Assembly (NCBI GenBank): GCA_963210315.1
Contig: OY723258.1
Coordinates: 1,798,001 to 1,862,000 of the forward strand
Reading direction: 5' to 3'
Source of the DNA: Rhynchopus euleeides
Taxonomy: Eukaryota; Euglenozoa; Diplonemea; Diplonemida; Diplonemidae
DNA: 64,000 nucleotides
Part shown: positions 54,186 through 64,000 of the stretch, one piece after another
Layout: the number at the start of each line of letters is the position of its first letter
Numbering within the stretch: position 1 is the first letter of the stretch
Made by a program: the position numbers and the translations under genes
The notes under the pieces: generated by a model
Database searches by the model: none
The model's input: only the letters and a program-made list of their open reading frames with translations
Told to the model about the DNA's origin: nothing

Positions 54186-55852
54186 CCCCCCCCCCCTCCC
54201 CCCTCTTACACAGGGCTTTCTAAAGGTGCTTCCCCACCCACCTAAGCCCTGTGCGTGTGGTCTCTCTCCTCAGTTCTCTCTTCCCCTTGTTAGGCAGCGT
54301 AGGCCGCTTGGCGTGCTACACTCCCCCTTGGCAGATCCCCCCGCCCCCCCTGAAGTGCCATTGTGCATAAAACTACCTTGTGCAACACATCCGGCGTGTT
54401 AGTGACTGCAAAAAAAAGGGACAAATATTGCGAGAGGGTGCTGGGAAGACCTTTTTTTTGCCTTCACTCCCGACAATCAGGGTATAAGATAGACTTTTTT
54501 TCTGGCGCCGTTTTCCGGTTTTTCTGGTTTTGAAAATTTTTCGCGCGCGCCTTCGGCGCGCGCGACCCGCGCAAACCCTCCCAGAATCTGAGAGGGCCCG
54601 GTGCCTGCGCGCGTCCTGTCGTACTGAGGCTGCTTGGTGGGGCAGGCGCAGCAGCTGCTTTGAAAGTTTGGACTCTCGGCCAAAAAACCGGTCTGGTGTA
54701 ATTTTTTTACGCAGGGGGGTCTGGGGGGCGGAGCCCCCCAGCCGCCGGAGGCCACGGTAGTGAACATCTGTTCCCTACAGTCTGGATTCGCTTGTAAGTA
54801 GGAAGGCTTCGCTGATCGCAGCCCGGCCAGCAGGAGATCACTGGTCCTTGAGGGTTCAACCTTCAGGGTGGAGGAGGACGGGGGAGCGACCACTCGTGAC
54901 AGGTGTGCGTTGTGGGTGGAGTGGGTGCACGACAGAATGGCCAAAGGGTCCACGAGATCTCTGCACACATTCCGTTATCGAGGAGATGGGCTAGCTGTGA
55001 CGACAGGCAACAAACAAATCTCATCTGTTAGTTGCCCCCAATAGGCTTGGCGACCTTCAAGACTGCTTGAAATTCGTTCGTGTTCTCGTCTCAGCCCTCC
55101 AGACAAGCAGATCTGTCTCGAGTTGGTGGGCTGTCGCCATGTATTCGATGGCACCGAGTGACGCTGCACAGAGGCAGACGACACGGTGAACTCCAGCGGA
55201 GGTTACCCTACCTCCGCTGGAGTACACCGTGTGTCTCCCATGAATCTCAACCAGCGGGAGTCTTAGCGTAAATTAGCTGGAAAATAGACTCCCGTCTTCA
55301 GTACAGACTGCAGTCTTAGACCCCTCTTAGACACTCGCTAGGGTGGCTGGAGTCCACCATGTGTGCACCTTCAAAACAGAAGAGACCTGCATGACGAGGG
55401 CATCACCACCCACCGGGCCACCCGCTAGGTCCATTTTTCTTCTCCGCTTCTCTGCCTTCTTTGGACTATTTGAGCTCTGTGCGGATCACGATGGGGTCAC
55501 TTTCTATTTTTTTATGGCGTTTTTTCTGACTGTTCTACTGTCCCAAAGTCACAAAAAAACCCGCCAAAAATGAGACCGACCTTTTTTTTTTTTCCAGAAA
55601 ACCGGGAACCGGGAAACCCTGGTTTTGAAAACCGGAAAACCAGACCTATCTTATCCCCTGCCGACAATCAACCCGCCCCACCACCACCCCGCCAATCCAC
55701 TGAGCACTGTGGCGGGACCCGCCTTTTGTTGGCTGATGACACATTCCTCCCCGAAAGCGATCATCGGCTCGGAGGCATTCTTACAAAAGCAAATCCATTC
55801 GACGCAGTGGATGATCGGGGATGTGCGATCAACGAAAATCCTACATAATTTT
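54186..55852. other. Repeat-rich intergenic sequence
   Basis: Holds the 54476-54540 GATAAGATAG-like fragment, the 54541-54563 GC hairpin, the 54713 GC-palindrome copy, the 55370-55505 repeat (inverse of 12531-12655) and the 55585-55666 repeat (inverse of 10827-10905). The order is similar to the 10.8-12.7 kb region, suggesting pieces of one larger element. Confidence 0.6.
54713..54773 (-). repeat. GC-palindrome repeat, single copy
   Basis: GGGGGGTCTGGGGGGCGGAG ... GGTAGTGAACATCTGTTC; same family as 11164 and 62912. Confidence 0.85.
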
Positions 55853-56103
55853 TTTTGCACATAACACACCTGTGTGGTACGGGAAATGCTACGAGGAACG
55901 CGATGGACTCGGGACTGCTGCTGGCCTCTCTTGCTATGGTTTACTTATGTTTCGTGCTCCACCTGCTCCACCTCATTCTGCACTTCAGATGATCCACTTC
56001 ACGTGGGTTACGGGGTTTGGGACAACGATGATATGTTGTGTCCGACGACAAGGTAAGGTAAGCTCATCGAGGTACACCAAACCGGAGTTGTCAAATCAAA
56101 AAA
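55853..56103 (+). repeat. 251-bp direct repeat, left copy
   Basis: Contains ACACACCTGTGTGG near its start and CGACGACAAGGTAAGGTAAG near its end; matches 60371-60621. Confidence 0.92.
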
Positions 56104-56159
56104 GACACACCGCCCGAGAGGCAATTGGTGTGACACAACAGCGATGACACAACCACTCT

Positions 56160-57095
56160 GCCCGAGGGGGCGCGTTTTTAGCGACCGAGACCTCCTCTCC
56201 TGACTGAGGGACACACGATCTGACCGTCCGAGAGACGCAGCATTCTACCCTGCCCGAGGGGCACCCACTCTCCTGACCGAGAGACACGCAGTCTTGCCCG
56301 AGGGGCACCTGGTTTCCTGACCGAGACAATATTCTGCCCGAGGGGCACTCACTCTCCCGACCGAGAGACACGCAGTTTTGCCCGAGGGGCACCTGTTCTC
56401 CTGACCGAGACAATATTCTGCCCGAGGGGCACCCACTCTCCCGACCGAGAGACGCAGCATCTCGCCCGAGGGGCACCTGTTCTCCTGACCGAGACAAAAA
56501 TTTTGCCCGAGGGGCACCCACTCTCCCGACCGAGAGACACGCAGTCTTGCCCGAGGGGCACCTGTTCTCCTGACCGAGACAATATTCTGCCCGAGGGGCA
56601 TCCACTCTCCCGACCGAGAGACGCAGCATCTCGCCCGAGGGGCACCTGTTCTCCTGACCGAGACAAAAATTTTGCCCGAGGGGCACCCACTCTCCCGACC
56701 GAGAGACACGCAGTCTTGCCCGAGGGGCACCTGTTCTCCTGACCGAGACAATATTCTGCCCGAGGGGCATCCACTCTCCCGACCGAGAGACGCAGCATCT
56801 CGCCCGAGGGGCACCTGTTCTCCTGACCGAGACAATATTCTGCCCGAGGGGCACTCACTCTCCCGACCGAGAGACACGCAGTTTTGCCCGAGGGGCACCC
56901 GTTATCCTGACCGAGACAAAACTATGCCCGAGGGGCACCCACTCTCCCGACCGAGAGACGCAGCATCTCGCCCGAGGGGCACCTGTTCTCCTGACCGAGA
57001 CAAAAATTTTGCCCGAGGGGCACCCGCTCTCCCGACCGAGAGATACACAATCTTGCCCGAGGGGCACCAAATCCCGACCGAGAAGACGACCCTCA
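56160..57095. repeat. GCCCGAGGGGC minisatellite, block 1 (alternating ~44/40-bp subunits)
   Basis: About twenty occurrences of TGCCCGAGGGGCAC, separated alternately by CACTCTCCCGACCGAGAGAC-type and TGTTCTCCTGACCGAGACA-type spacers (starts for example 56252, 56296, 56336, 56380, 56420, 56464, 56505). This gives an ~84-bp higher-order repeat. Open frames on both strands are a by-product of the repeat. Confidence 0.92.
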
Positions 57096-57539
57096 CACCA
57101 TGCTCGTGTCAGGTCTCAAGAGGGCCGAAGCCGCGGTTGAGGACAACAACACCCCCACGCACTGGTTCTAATAAATGACGGCGAGGTGCACGGGGGGATC
57201 AGCACGAAGGAGGGGCGCAAAAAGATGGGGATGATGACGCCGTGGTGTTCAAGGTGGTCCTCCGCCGCTTATGAACGTGACAGCGGGACAGCGCTGCGCC
57301 CGTGGCCGCAGCGGATTGAGGACATTCCCATCAGCCATCGAGACTATCACCGCGCCTCGCCGAAAACCTGCTTCACGCTTGATCGCGCTCAAGGTTTCCA
57401 AACGCATACTTCAGCTGGAGGTTCCGTCACAGAGGCGCTGACAAAGGCGGGACCAAGAGCAACAGTCGGGTGCTGATAAATGGGTCGATACTGATGCAGC
57501 AAAGTGACGTCAGTGATATCCAACTCCTACTTTCCTGAC

Positions 57540-58230
57540 CGAGACACGATCTTGCCGAGGAGCATCGGACCGAGACACCCACTTCTGCCTGAGGGGCACC
57601 TAGCCGAGACGCATTTTTCCTGCCCGAGGGGCATCTCGCCGAGACATTACCTGCCTGAGGGGCACCTGGCCACGACATACCTACAGCTTACGCTTGCGGG
57701 GCACCCTGCCTGAGGAGCACCTGGCCAAGACATACATTTCCGCCTACGAGGCACCCTGCCCGAGGGGCACCTGGTCAAGACACACACTTCCGCCTACGGG
57801 GCACCCTGCCCGAGGGGCACCTGGCCAAGACAGACACCTCTGCCTACGAGGCACCCTGCCCGAGGGGCACCTGGCCAAGACATACACTTCCGCCTACGAG
57901 GCACCCTGCCCGAGGGGCACCTGGCCAAGACATACACTTCCGCCTACGAGGCACCCTGCCCGAGGGGCACCTGGTCAAGACATACATTTCCGCCTACGGG
58001 GCACCCTGCCTGAGGGGCATCTGGCCGCGACATACACTTCCGCCTACGGGGCACCCTGCCTGAGGGGCACCTGGCCAAGACGCACATTCATGCCCGAGGG
58101 ACACCGGGCCGAGACATTACATTCCCTGCCTGAGGGACACCTGGCCGAGACACATTCCTGCCGAGGGGCACTCACTCCCGACCGCGAGACGCAGGATTTT
58201 GCCTGAGGGGCACCTCCTCTCCTGACCGAG
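57540..58230. repeat. GCCCGAGGGGC minisatellite, block 2 (60-bp period)
   Basis: From about 57690 to 58080 the unit CACCCTGCCCGAGGGGCACC + TGGCCAAGACATACACTTCC + GCCTACGAGG repeats every 60 bp; degenerate units continue on both sides. It shares the GCCCGAGGGGCAC core with block 1. Confidence 0.9.
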
Positions 58231-60316
58231 ACACAACCCCGCCCAGCACAGTGCCGAGGGGCATTTACGCTTTCGACTGGAATACCGAGCCTGACCCGGG
58301 GAGACACAATCGTGCCACAATCGTGAGGGGCATACTCTCTTGATTGAGAAATACACCTTTTTTGCCCGAGCGACGGCACCTGAAGGCGGAAGGGTGGCCT
58401 GTCACACACAGCCTGCCAGATCCAGCTCGAGCACGGTGACGCGACGTGAGCTTTCCGAGGGCGACAGTTTTCGTGTACCAATGCAACGCCCCCGGACACG
58501 CCCCCGAGAAGCCGGCACGTCTGTCGTGCCCAGCTTATCTGCGCGAATGCCGACTACGCGCACCCCGGCGTCAAGCGGATGCCCGCACACGCCCCAAGCG
58601 GGGCATACTCCGTCGAAGCATAGTCTCCCTGCCGGGGGACACACATTCAAGCCTGCATTATTCACAGGGGTCAGGGGGAGTTCCGGGCGTCTGTGGCCCG
58701 GTGTTGAGACGTACGACCTCACAGTTCCATGCAGGGAAGGGGAGCTGCTGACTGGACACCTGCGAGGTGCCGTGGGACATACACAGAGATCAGGTATCCA
58801 ACACAGCCGAGACGCTCTCCCAAGCTGCACTGCTCGGGGAGCAAAAGAAGCAGCGACTGAGAGACGCGTCCGCATCGCCTGTGTCAGCGGTGCCGCCGCT
58901 GAGGGGGTCCACCGAAACCGCAGCCATGGCAGCGGGCCGAGATCATTCCACAAGGTTGGGGGGCAGTCGGCCAGTCTTCCCGAGTACCCAGCAGCCTACT
59001 CGACAAGCCCGAACAGCGACTGCAGCGTGCGACAAGCTCCGGTCCGCGGGGACTCACCTCTCTCATTAAGAAGGCGACTCCGAGAATCCTTCTGGCATGC
59101 CCACACCTCCAGGGCCTCGAATTTCCTCACGCACCGGGAAATACGCCCTCCACACTGAGTCCGGGCGTTACCACTGAATCGACGCCACGTGGGGCCACAG
59201 GGCCTCCGTTTGATGCGCTGTCTACGAGGCGGGCGATGGGGCAGGTACAGTGGGGATCAGCCCAGTGGGAAGGGGGCCGCAGGAACGTGTTGTCCACCGC
59301 TCGAGCGGAGTTCAGGAGACGACAGTGCGCGCGATCGCCCTCGTTCACCCAGAAGGGCCGGCACCTCTCACACCTACCCCTGGGCACTCCATGCAGCGTC
59401 TCCAGTGCGCCATGAAGAGGCGCGTTGGGCTTCACCCCGCAACTCGCTCGCAGCCAGCGAAGACCGGAGAGGACACAGAGAGCCACAGAGCGATCGAGAT
59501 CACGCCGGAAAGCACCGGGTGTTGGCCGGGCTCCCGAAGGGCGAGAGTTTAAGACGGCCGGACAGTAGACTGCTGCGGAGGAGCTGGGAGGCGAGTTTCA
59601 GACTGTGATTTCTCGATCCGCCGAGCCCTGTCCCCAGGCGAGAGCTGCCGGGTCATGGTGGCTGAATATGCACGAGCGTCGCGGTGGTGGTGCTGGGAGC
59701 GCACCAGAGGACTGTCACGCTGAGGGGCTGGGCATGGCCACTGACTACCTGGATACGGCCGTCTCAGTGCATCGCCCGGGGTGCAAAACGACATCGAGTA
59801 TGTCAGGAAGAAGGGTCATGTGGGCACACACCAATATGTCGGAGACGTGAAGAAGCCTCGAGGGGAAGGGTTCCCCAGGGGATGGAGGATCCCGAAGAGG
59901 TACAGGGTGAGGATTCAAATACCCGGAGTGGGAAACGCACCAGACGTCGGGGGTCAGCCAAGAGCGGGTGGTTGCAGCACAGGCGGGGCTGTGTGCAACC
60001 TTTGCCCCCTTAGTTTCGCCGGGTTGAGACGCATCAACTCTCTCGCCGGGTGCGGCAACTGGAGAGACAGGCATGTTGTCGATAGGGCACACCAAGAATC
60101 ACGAGGCTGACCACACGACGGCGGCACACGGCCGAGGCAGGCGGATCCCCTCAGCGAGTGAGGTTCGATCGTTTTCCGTACAAGGTGCTCGTGACAACGT
60201 AGAAAGCGGTACATTACCATCGGAGGGATGCATACGATGGGCGACGGAGCCTGATCACTTCAATAGTAGACCGTTCGCGCGGCGTCCCTAAGTCCTTGGG
60301 TCCTAAGGGTCCTGGG

Positions 60317-60374
60317 TGGAAGCGTCCAATGCAACACTCACAGCATAGAGGCCAAGTGTTTCTCGTAGTATTTT
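60317..60374 (+). repeat. 58-bp dispersed repeat, copy 2
   Basis: Same as 39977-40034; runs directly into the right 251-bp repeat. Confidence 0.9.
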
Positions 60375-60621
60375 GCACATAACACACCTGTGTGGTACGG
60401 GAAATGCTACGAGGAACGCGATGGACTCGGGACTGCTGCTGGCCTCTCTTGCTATGGTTTACTTATGTTTCGTGCTCCACCTGCTCCACCTCATTCTGCA
60501 CTTCAGATGATCCACTTCACGTGGGTTACGGGGTTTGGGACAACGATGATATGTTGTGTCCGACGACAAGGTAAGGTAAGCTCATCGAGGTACACCAAAC
60601 CGGAGTTGTCAAATCAAAAAA
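60371..60621 (+). repeat. 251-bp direct repeat, right copy
   Basis: Matches 55853-56103 base for base on reading; followed by an A tract and a G tract. Confidence 0.92.
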
Positions 60622-60677
60622 AAAATATGGGGGGGGGGGGTTTTCAAAGTGCAAGAGGTGGAGCCCGTTCAACAGGT

Positions 60678-60735
60678 GGAAGCGTCCAATGCAACACTCA
60701 CAGCATAGAGGCCAAGTGTTTCTCGTAGTATTTTC
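60678..60735 (+). repeat. 58-bp dispersed repeat, copy 3
   Basis: Same as 39977-40034, 56 nt downstream of the right 251-bp repeat. Confidence 0.9.
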
Positions 60736-61129
60736 GAAGACATTGCAAGATGTTATAGGAAATTTTTCAGGATCGGTTTTGAGGAGGCGTTCCGTGCTCT
60801 ACACTCATCACACCACCACACCTTCATCAGCCAGGAGACTTGTGTATTTCGTCACCAAGAGTTTTTTCGTTGAGGCTTCACACCAAGTCAGACGTCCTTC
60901 GCCGTCTTTTCTTGCAAAAGCCCAAGGTTGGGTGTGTGTGATCGAGGTGTGATCGAGATAGTGGAAGCGATCAACAAGTACAACCACTCTCTCTGAGATC
61001 TCAGAATGTTTACCTCACCCCTTTTCCTTTTCCTATCCTCCGACACAAATCAGAGACTCAAGAATTTCAAGTTACCTTGCGTTTTTTCTCTCTCCATGAA
61101 TGGCCCTGCACGAAACTCCCTGTTGACTT

Positions 61130-61161
<32 letters not shown>

Positions 61162-62291
61162 CCCTTCGATGCCTCGGTTACCGTGCTGTGGTCCCCCGTT
61201 CCCCCCCCACCCCACACCCCTGCAGTGGCGAGCGACAGCATGACATCTGGAATCTGAGGTGACTATATCCGATGGAACTCCGTGCACGGGAGGGATTTGC
61301 TCCTCTCCCGTAAAGTAAGACATCAGAGACTGCTGGCCCGCAAAGAAAACACTGCTGCTATACTCCCACACGTCGTACGTCTTTCTCACCCTGGGCCTCT
61401 GTGGTGTGCTCTCGGTATCTGCCCATCTCCGTGGACTGGTGATGCCCACTCCTTGTCTGAAACATGCCGACCAACAAGCCGACAAGAATTTCATGTTGGG
61501 GTATCGTTTCCAACGGCGCACAAGCGCACGAGGCTCGAATTGAAATGCAAGAACCCAGACAAAAAGTGCCGCTGCCCGTTGTCACCGGCTTGTTGTCCAT
61601 TTTGCGGGTGTGGCAGATCAAATAGGTCTGCCTCGCAACTCCGCGTACCACCTGCGAAAGAGGGAACATGGTGTGGCTTGCCCCCATGCGAACACACCCG
61701 ATGGGTATTGTATTATATTTACTCGTTACGAGCGAGGGGGCGGAGTGTGAGCCGCGAAGTTCGGAAGGTATGATGCTGAGCGTATATATGCTTGGATGAG
61801 GTGCGAACAGGAGATGCATGATCTTGCGGTGAACCGCAAGAGAGTTCTGGTTCTTTCCAAAGAGACACGAAAGAGCAGAGGTGGGGTAATACCGCCTTGG
61901 CGAATTCACAGCGTCTCCCAAAAACGAAGAACAACGCCCCAAAAATTCACAAAAATTCACAAAAACCGCGCTGCTATTTTTTGCGATTTTTTGTGAAATG
62001 GTTTCCAATTGTGCTATTTTTTGCGATTTTTTGTGACGCTTTGCTATTTTTTGCGATTTTTTGTGAAATGGTTTGAGACAGGGGCTTAGCTTGGATTTTG
62101 GGGTTGGGGCCGAAACTCGGTCAGACTCGGTCACAGTACACACACAGTTGAGTTGCCCCCCACCACCCCGTTCACCCAGAATTCGACGTTGCTGCCTTCC
62201 CGAACACCAGCTCAGCAACCAGGTCTGCAGCCTCAACCTGGGTTTGCTTTGTTGCTTTTGTAGGTGCTGCATTGGCAGTTTCCCGCCAGTG
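60736..62291. other. Intergenic region
   Basis: No supported gene. (TC)n microsatellite at about 61131-61155. Three tandem GCTATTTTTTGCGATTTTTT units at 61971-62075. Confidence 0.5.
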
Positions 62292-62370
62292 GCGGATGCA
62301 GTCCCGGCAGCGCAGATGGCTCTTATTCAGCCCACTTCAGGACTATCTGCGCTGCCGGGACTGCATCCGC
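62292..62370. repeat. Perfect 26-bp inverted repeat (hairpin)
   Basis: Arms 62292-62317 (GCGGATGCAGTCCCGGCAGC ...) and 62345-62370 (ATCTGCGCTGCCGGGACTGC ...) are exact reverse complements around a 27-nt loop. It could form a small-RNA-precursor-like stem in a transcript, or be a transposon subterminal structure. Confidence 0.85.
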
Positions 62371-62411
62371 TTCTTGGTGCTTCGGTGAACTTTTCCACCT
62401 CGCAAGACTGG

Positions 62412-62664
62412 CTACGGGGATACCCTGTGATCTTCGCGACATTCCACACCCGCAAAGAGTACATTTGCAAGGCTTTCGCTGCTCAGTTGGCGAAGCCTGG
62501 TGGAGACAAAGCGGAGCTTGGAAAACAAGCGTTCAACAGAAGCAGTACCCAGCGGAAGGATAGATGCAAGCTGGAGTAACCTGCATGTTGCTGGGTATGT
62601 GAGAGCGAGGTTTGCCGAGGTAAACCGCTGAATAACCTCCTGCAGGCCCAACCTCGGAATCTCG
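62412..62664 (-). pseudogene. hAT transposase C-terminal (dimerisation) fragment
   Basis: The minus-strand frame next to the assembly gap reads LTYPATCRLLQLASILPLGT, then ASVERLFSKLRFVSTRLRQL, SSESLANVL. This is the hAT C-terminal dimerisation signature (YP ... LA ... P.....ER.FS ... R..L....). The N-terminal and catalytic parts would lie in or beyond the 200-N gap; sequence right of the gap (62865 on) shows no hAT frame. So it is either a fragment or interrupted by the unsequenced stretch. Confidence 0.75.
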
Positions 62665-62864
62665 NNNNNNNNNNNNNNNNNNNNNNNNNNNNNNNNNNNN
62701 NNNNNNNNNNNNNNNNNNNNNNNNNNNNNNNNNNNNNNNNNNNNNNNNNNNNNNNNNNNNNNNNNNNNNNNNNNNNNNNNNNNNNNNNNNNNNNNNNNNN
62801 NNNNNNNNNNNNNNNNNNNNNNNNNNNNNNNNNNNNNNNNNNNNNNNNNNNNNNNNNNNNNNNN
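62665..62864. other. Assembly gap (200 N)
   Basis: Exactly 200 N, likely an estimated or default gap size. Confidence 0.99.
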
Positions 62865-62911
62865 CACGGCCGTTGAAGCGCAAGGACTTGGTTACTAGAC
62901 GGGCACGCGAG

Positions 62912-63124
62912 ATGGGGGGTCTGGGGGTCGGAGCCCCCCAGCCGCCGGAGGCCACGGTAGTGAACATCTGTTCATTGTGGGCGTACAGATTCTGTGTGAG
63001 TTGGCTGCGTCCTCCTGAGGCTACTGGAGCTGTTGGATTCCTGACCTGTGTGCACACGCTATACAGGGGGGTCTGGGGGGCGGAGCCCCCCAGCCGCCGG
63101 AGGCCACGGTAGTGAGCATCTGTT
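62912..63124 (-). repeat. GC-palindrome repeat, tandem pair
   Basis: Two units ~153 bp apart, inverted relative to 11164-11392. The spacer shares GTACAGATTCTGTGTGAGTTG and GGCTGCGTCC with that pair. Confidence 0.88.
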
Positions 63125-63142
63125 CCTGCAAAACCATACTCT

Positions 63143-63360
63143 CTTCGACGTCGACCCAGTGAAAGTGGGTTGACGCTTGGTCGACGCTTGGTGAGCGTCG
63201 ACCCAGTGGAACCGGGTCAACGCTAGGTTAGCGTCGACCCGGAATGGGTTGACGCTTGGTCCAGGCTTGAATGGCAACCCAGTTCCACTGGGTCGACGCT
63301 GGGTCGACGCTTTTTTATGGGGGGGGAAACCCAAAATCACTGGGTCGACGGTCGACGCTT
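63143..63360. repeat. GTCGAC-rich degenerate minisatellite
   Basis: Irregular repeats of GTCGACGCTTGG and its complement-like GCGTCGACCCAGTGGAAC, giving many self-complementary pairs. Confidence 0.8.
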
Positions 63361-63402
63361 AGCGACATGCCTGGTGTCAAATCTTGCATCCGGGGGGGGG
63401 GG

Positions 63403-64000
63403 GGGGGGGTCAAATGGGGGTGACAAACACGATTTTTCAAAAAACCGGCGCAGAGGCCCCAAAGCCCCCGTAAACCCTCCAATCCCCCCCAGATCGGTCC
63501 GGAAACCCATCGAACCCCACTTTTCCACCATTCCGGGCACCTCAGGCGCCCGAATTGGGGTACCTAAATTTTGTGCCACCGTTTGGTACCGGACAGTGCC
63601 ACTGTGTGGGAGGTTGGAAAAGAAAATGCCCCAACACACCACATCTGAGGGTTGCAATGCATGTTGCTTGCCAACCACGTCATCCGGTGGGTGTCAGGCG
63701 CTATGTAGGTGGCATCAGCCAGGTCTTCGATGTGTTCTGGCTTGTATATGTACCTCCCTGCCTGCGGCACAGGCACTGCCTTTGTCCCCCACACCAGCCA
63801 CAGAGAGCGTATTGTACTCGGTCCACGGTTGCTGATTCATTGTGATGCGTTGTATCCTCGAGTGAACGTCACACACTAGTGACACCACCACCCGCCATCC
63901 GAGAGCTGTATTGACTTTGCGCGCTTCCGTTGCATTCACCTCGCCACGCATATTGCACTGTTCAGTACCAGTGCTCTTGGGCCAGGCAAAGTAGACCGCA
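63403..64000. mobile_element. Long-TIR element, copy 3 (inverted, right-truncated by the window)
   Basis: From GGGGGGTCAAATGGGGGTGA through the arm (to ~63762) and the spacer, it is the reverse complement of 37529-38130. The second arm lies beyond the window. Confidence 0.9.

Larger units (their letters stand above)
55853..60621. mobile_element. Non-coding unit bounded by 251-bp direct repeats (LARD-like candidate)
   Basis: 251-bp direct repeats at 55853-56103 and 60371-60621 show no visible differences. They start within TTTTGCACATAAC and end GTTGTCAAATC plus A's. The 4.27-kb interior has no recognisable protein, two large minisatellite blocks (56160-57095, 57540-58230) and a stretch (58.3-60.3 kb) free of the homopolymer tracts usual elsewhere in the window. 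No clear primer-binding site, polypurine tract or target duplication was found. The 58-bp repeat abuts the right direct repeat on one side and lies 56 nt beyond it on the other. Confidence 0.55.

Noticed and set aside
56096..57178. Long open frames on both strands encoding RxGAPRA/CPRGTCSPDRD-type repeats
   Set aside because: Produced by the minisatellite period being near a multiple of three; no start context or neighbours support expression.
56160..58230. CRISPR-like array (regular GCCCGAGGGGCAC with spacers)
   Set aside because: The spacers are themselves repeated in an alternating or 60-bp pattern, the host is eukaryotic, and there are no cas genes. It is a minisatellite.
55853..60621. 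Calling this a standard LTR retrotransposon
   Set aside because: No primer-binding site, polypurine tract, target duplication or protein seen; kept only as a direct-repeat-bounded unit.
1..64000. Dinoflagellate spliced-leader or telomeric repeats
   Set aside because: Looked for TTTGGCTCAAG-type and TTTAGGG-type sequences and saw none, so they cannot be used to place the organism.

Overview
This is a nuclear genomic window from a unicellular eukaryote. The evidence is protein-only RNase P and HEN1 genes, ubiquitin-specific proteases (USPs), a DUF4116 repeat protein, large intergenic spaces, and many retroelement and foldback repeats with poly(C)/poly(G) tracts. DUF4116 arrays plus this TE texture fit a photosynthetic alveolate such as a chromerid or dinoflagellate. 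That is inference: no rRNA, organelle or spliced-leader sequence is present to settle it. A 200-base N gap (62665-62864) shows the window comes from a draft scaffold.

Layout. 0-21 kb is gene-bearing and everything convincing lies on the + strand. First comes a 1.3-kaa protein, open at the left edge, that joins a Penelope-like reverse transcriptase domain to a USP domain and a coiled coil. A second USP-type deubiquitinase follows (4.6-9.0 kb), broken by a 1-nt frame change and ending in a ubiquitin-interacting motif. Then come a DUF4116 repeat protein (9.8-10.6 kb), PRORP (13.5-15.4 kb), HEN1 small-RNA methyltransferase (16.7-17.8 kb) and a Gln-rich acidic protein (20.0-21.0 kb). PRORP and HEN1 point to protein-based tRNA 5' maturation and 2'-O-methylated small RNAs.

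21-64 kb is mostly mobile and repetitive DNA. The centrepiece is an apparently intact 4.72-kb tyrosine-recombinase retrotransposon (29383-34102). Its order is gag, tyrosine recombinase, RT/RNase H, with A1...B1-A2-B2 split direct repeats, and a 204-bp solo A-B junction sits at 44062-44265. Also present are five 109-bp MITEs, long-inverted-repeat elements (36979-38130, a truncated arm at 47601, another copy running off the right edge, and a diverged relative at 53034-54185), and a duplicated CCCCT-array segment. A 4.77-kb non-coding unit (55853-60621) is bounded by 251-bp direct repeats and full of GCCCGAGGGGC minisatellites. There is a hAT transposase tail next to the gap, and a dispersed GC-rich palindromic repeat family occurs at seven sites.

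Limits. Introns, UTRs and promoters could not be defined from sequence alone. Domain calls rest on motifs read by eye, and repeat identities are by visual alignment.
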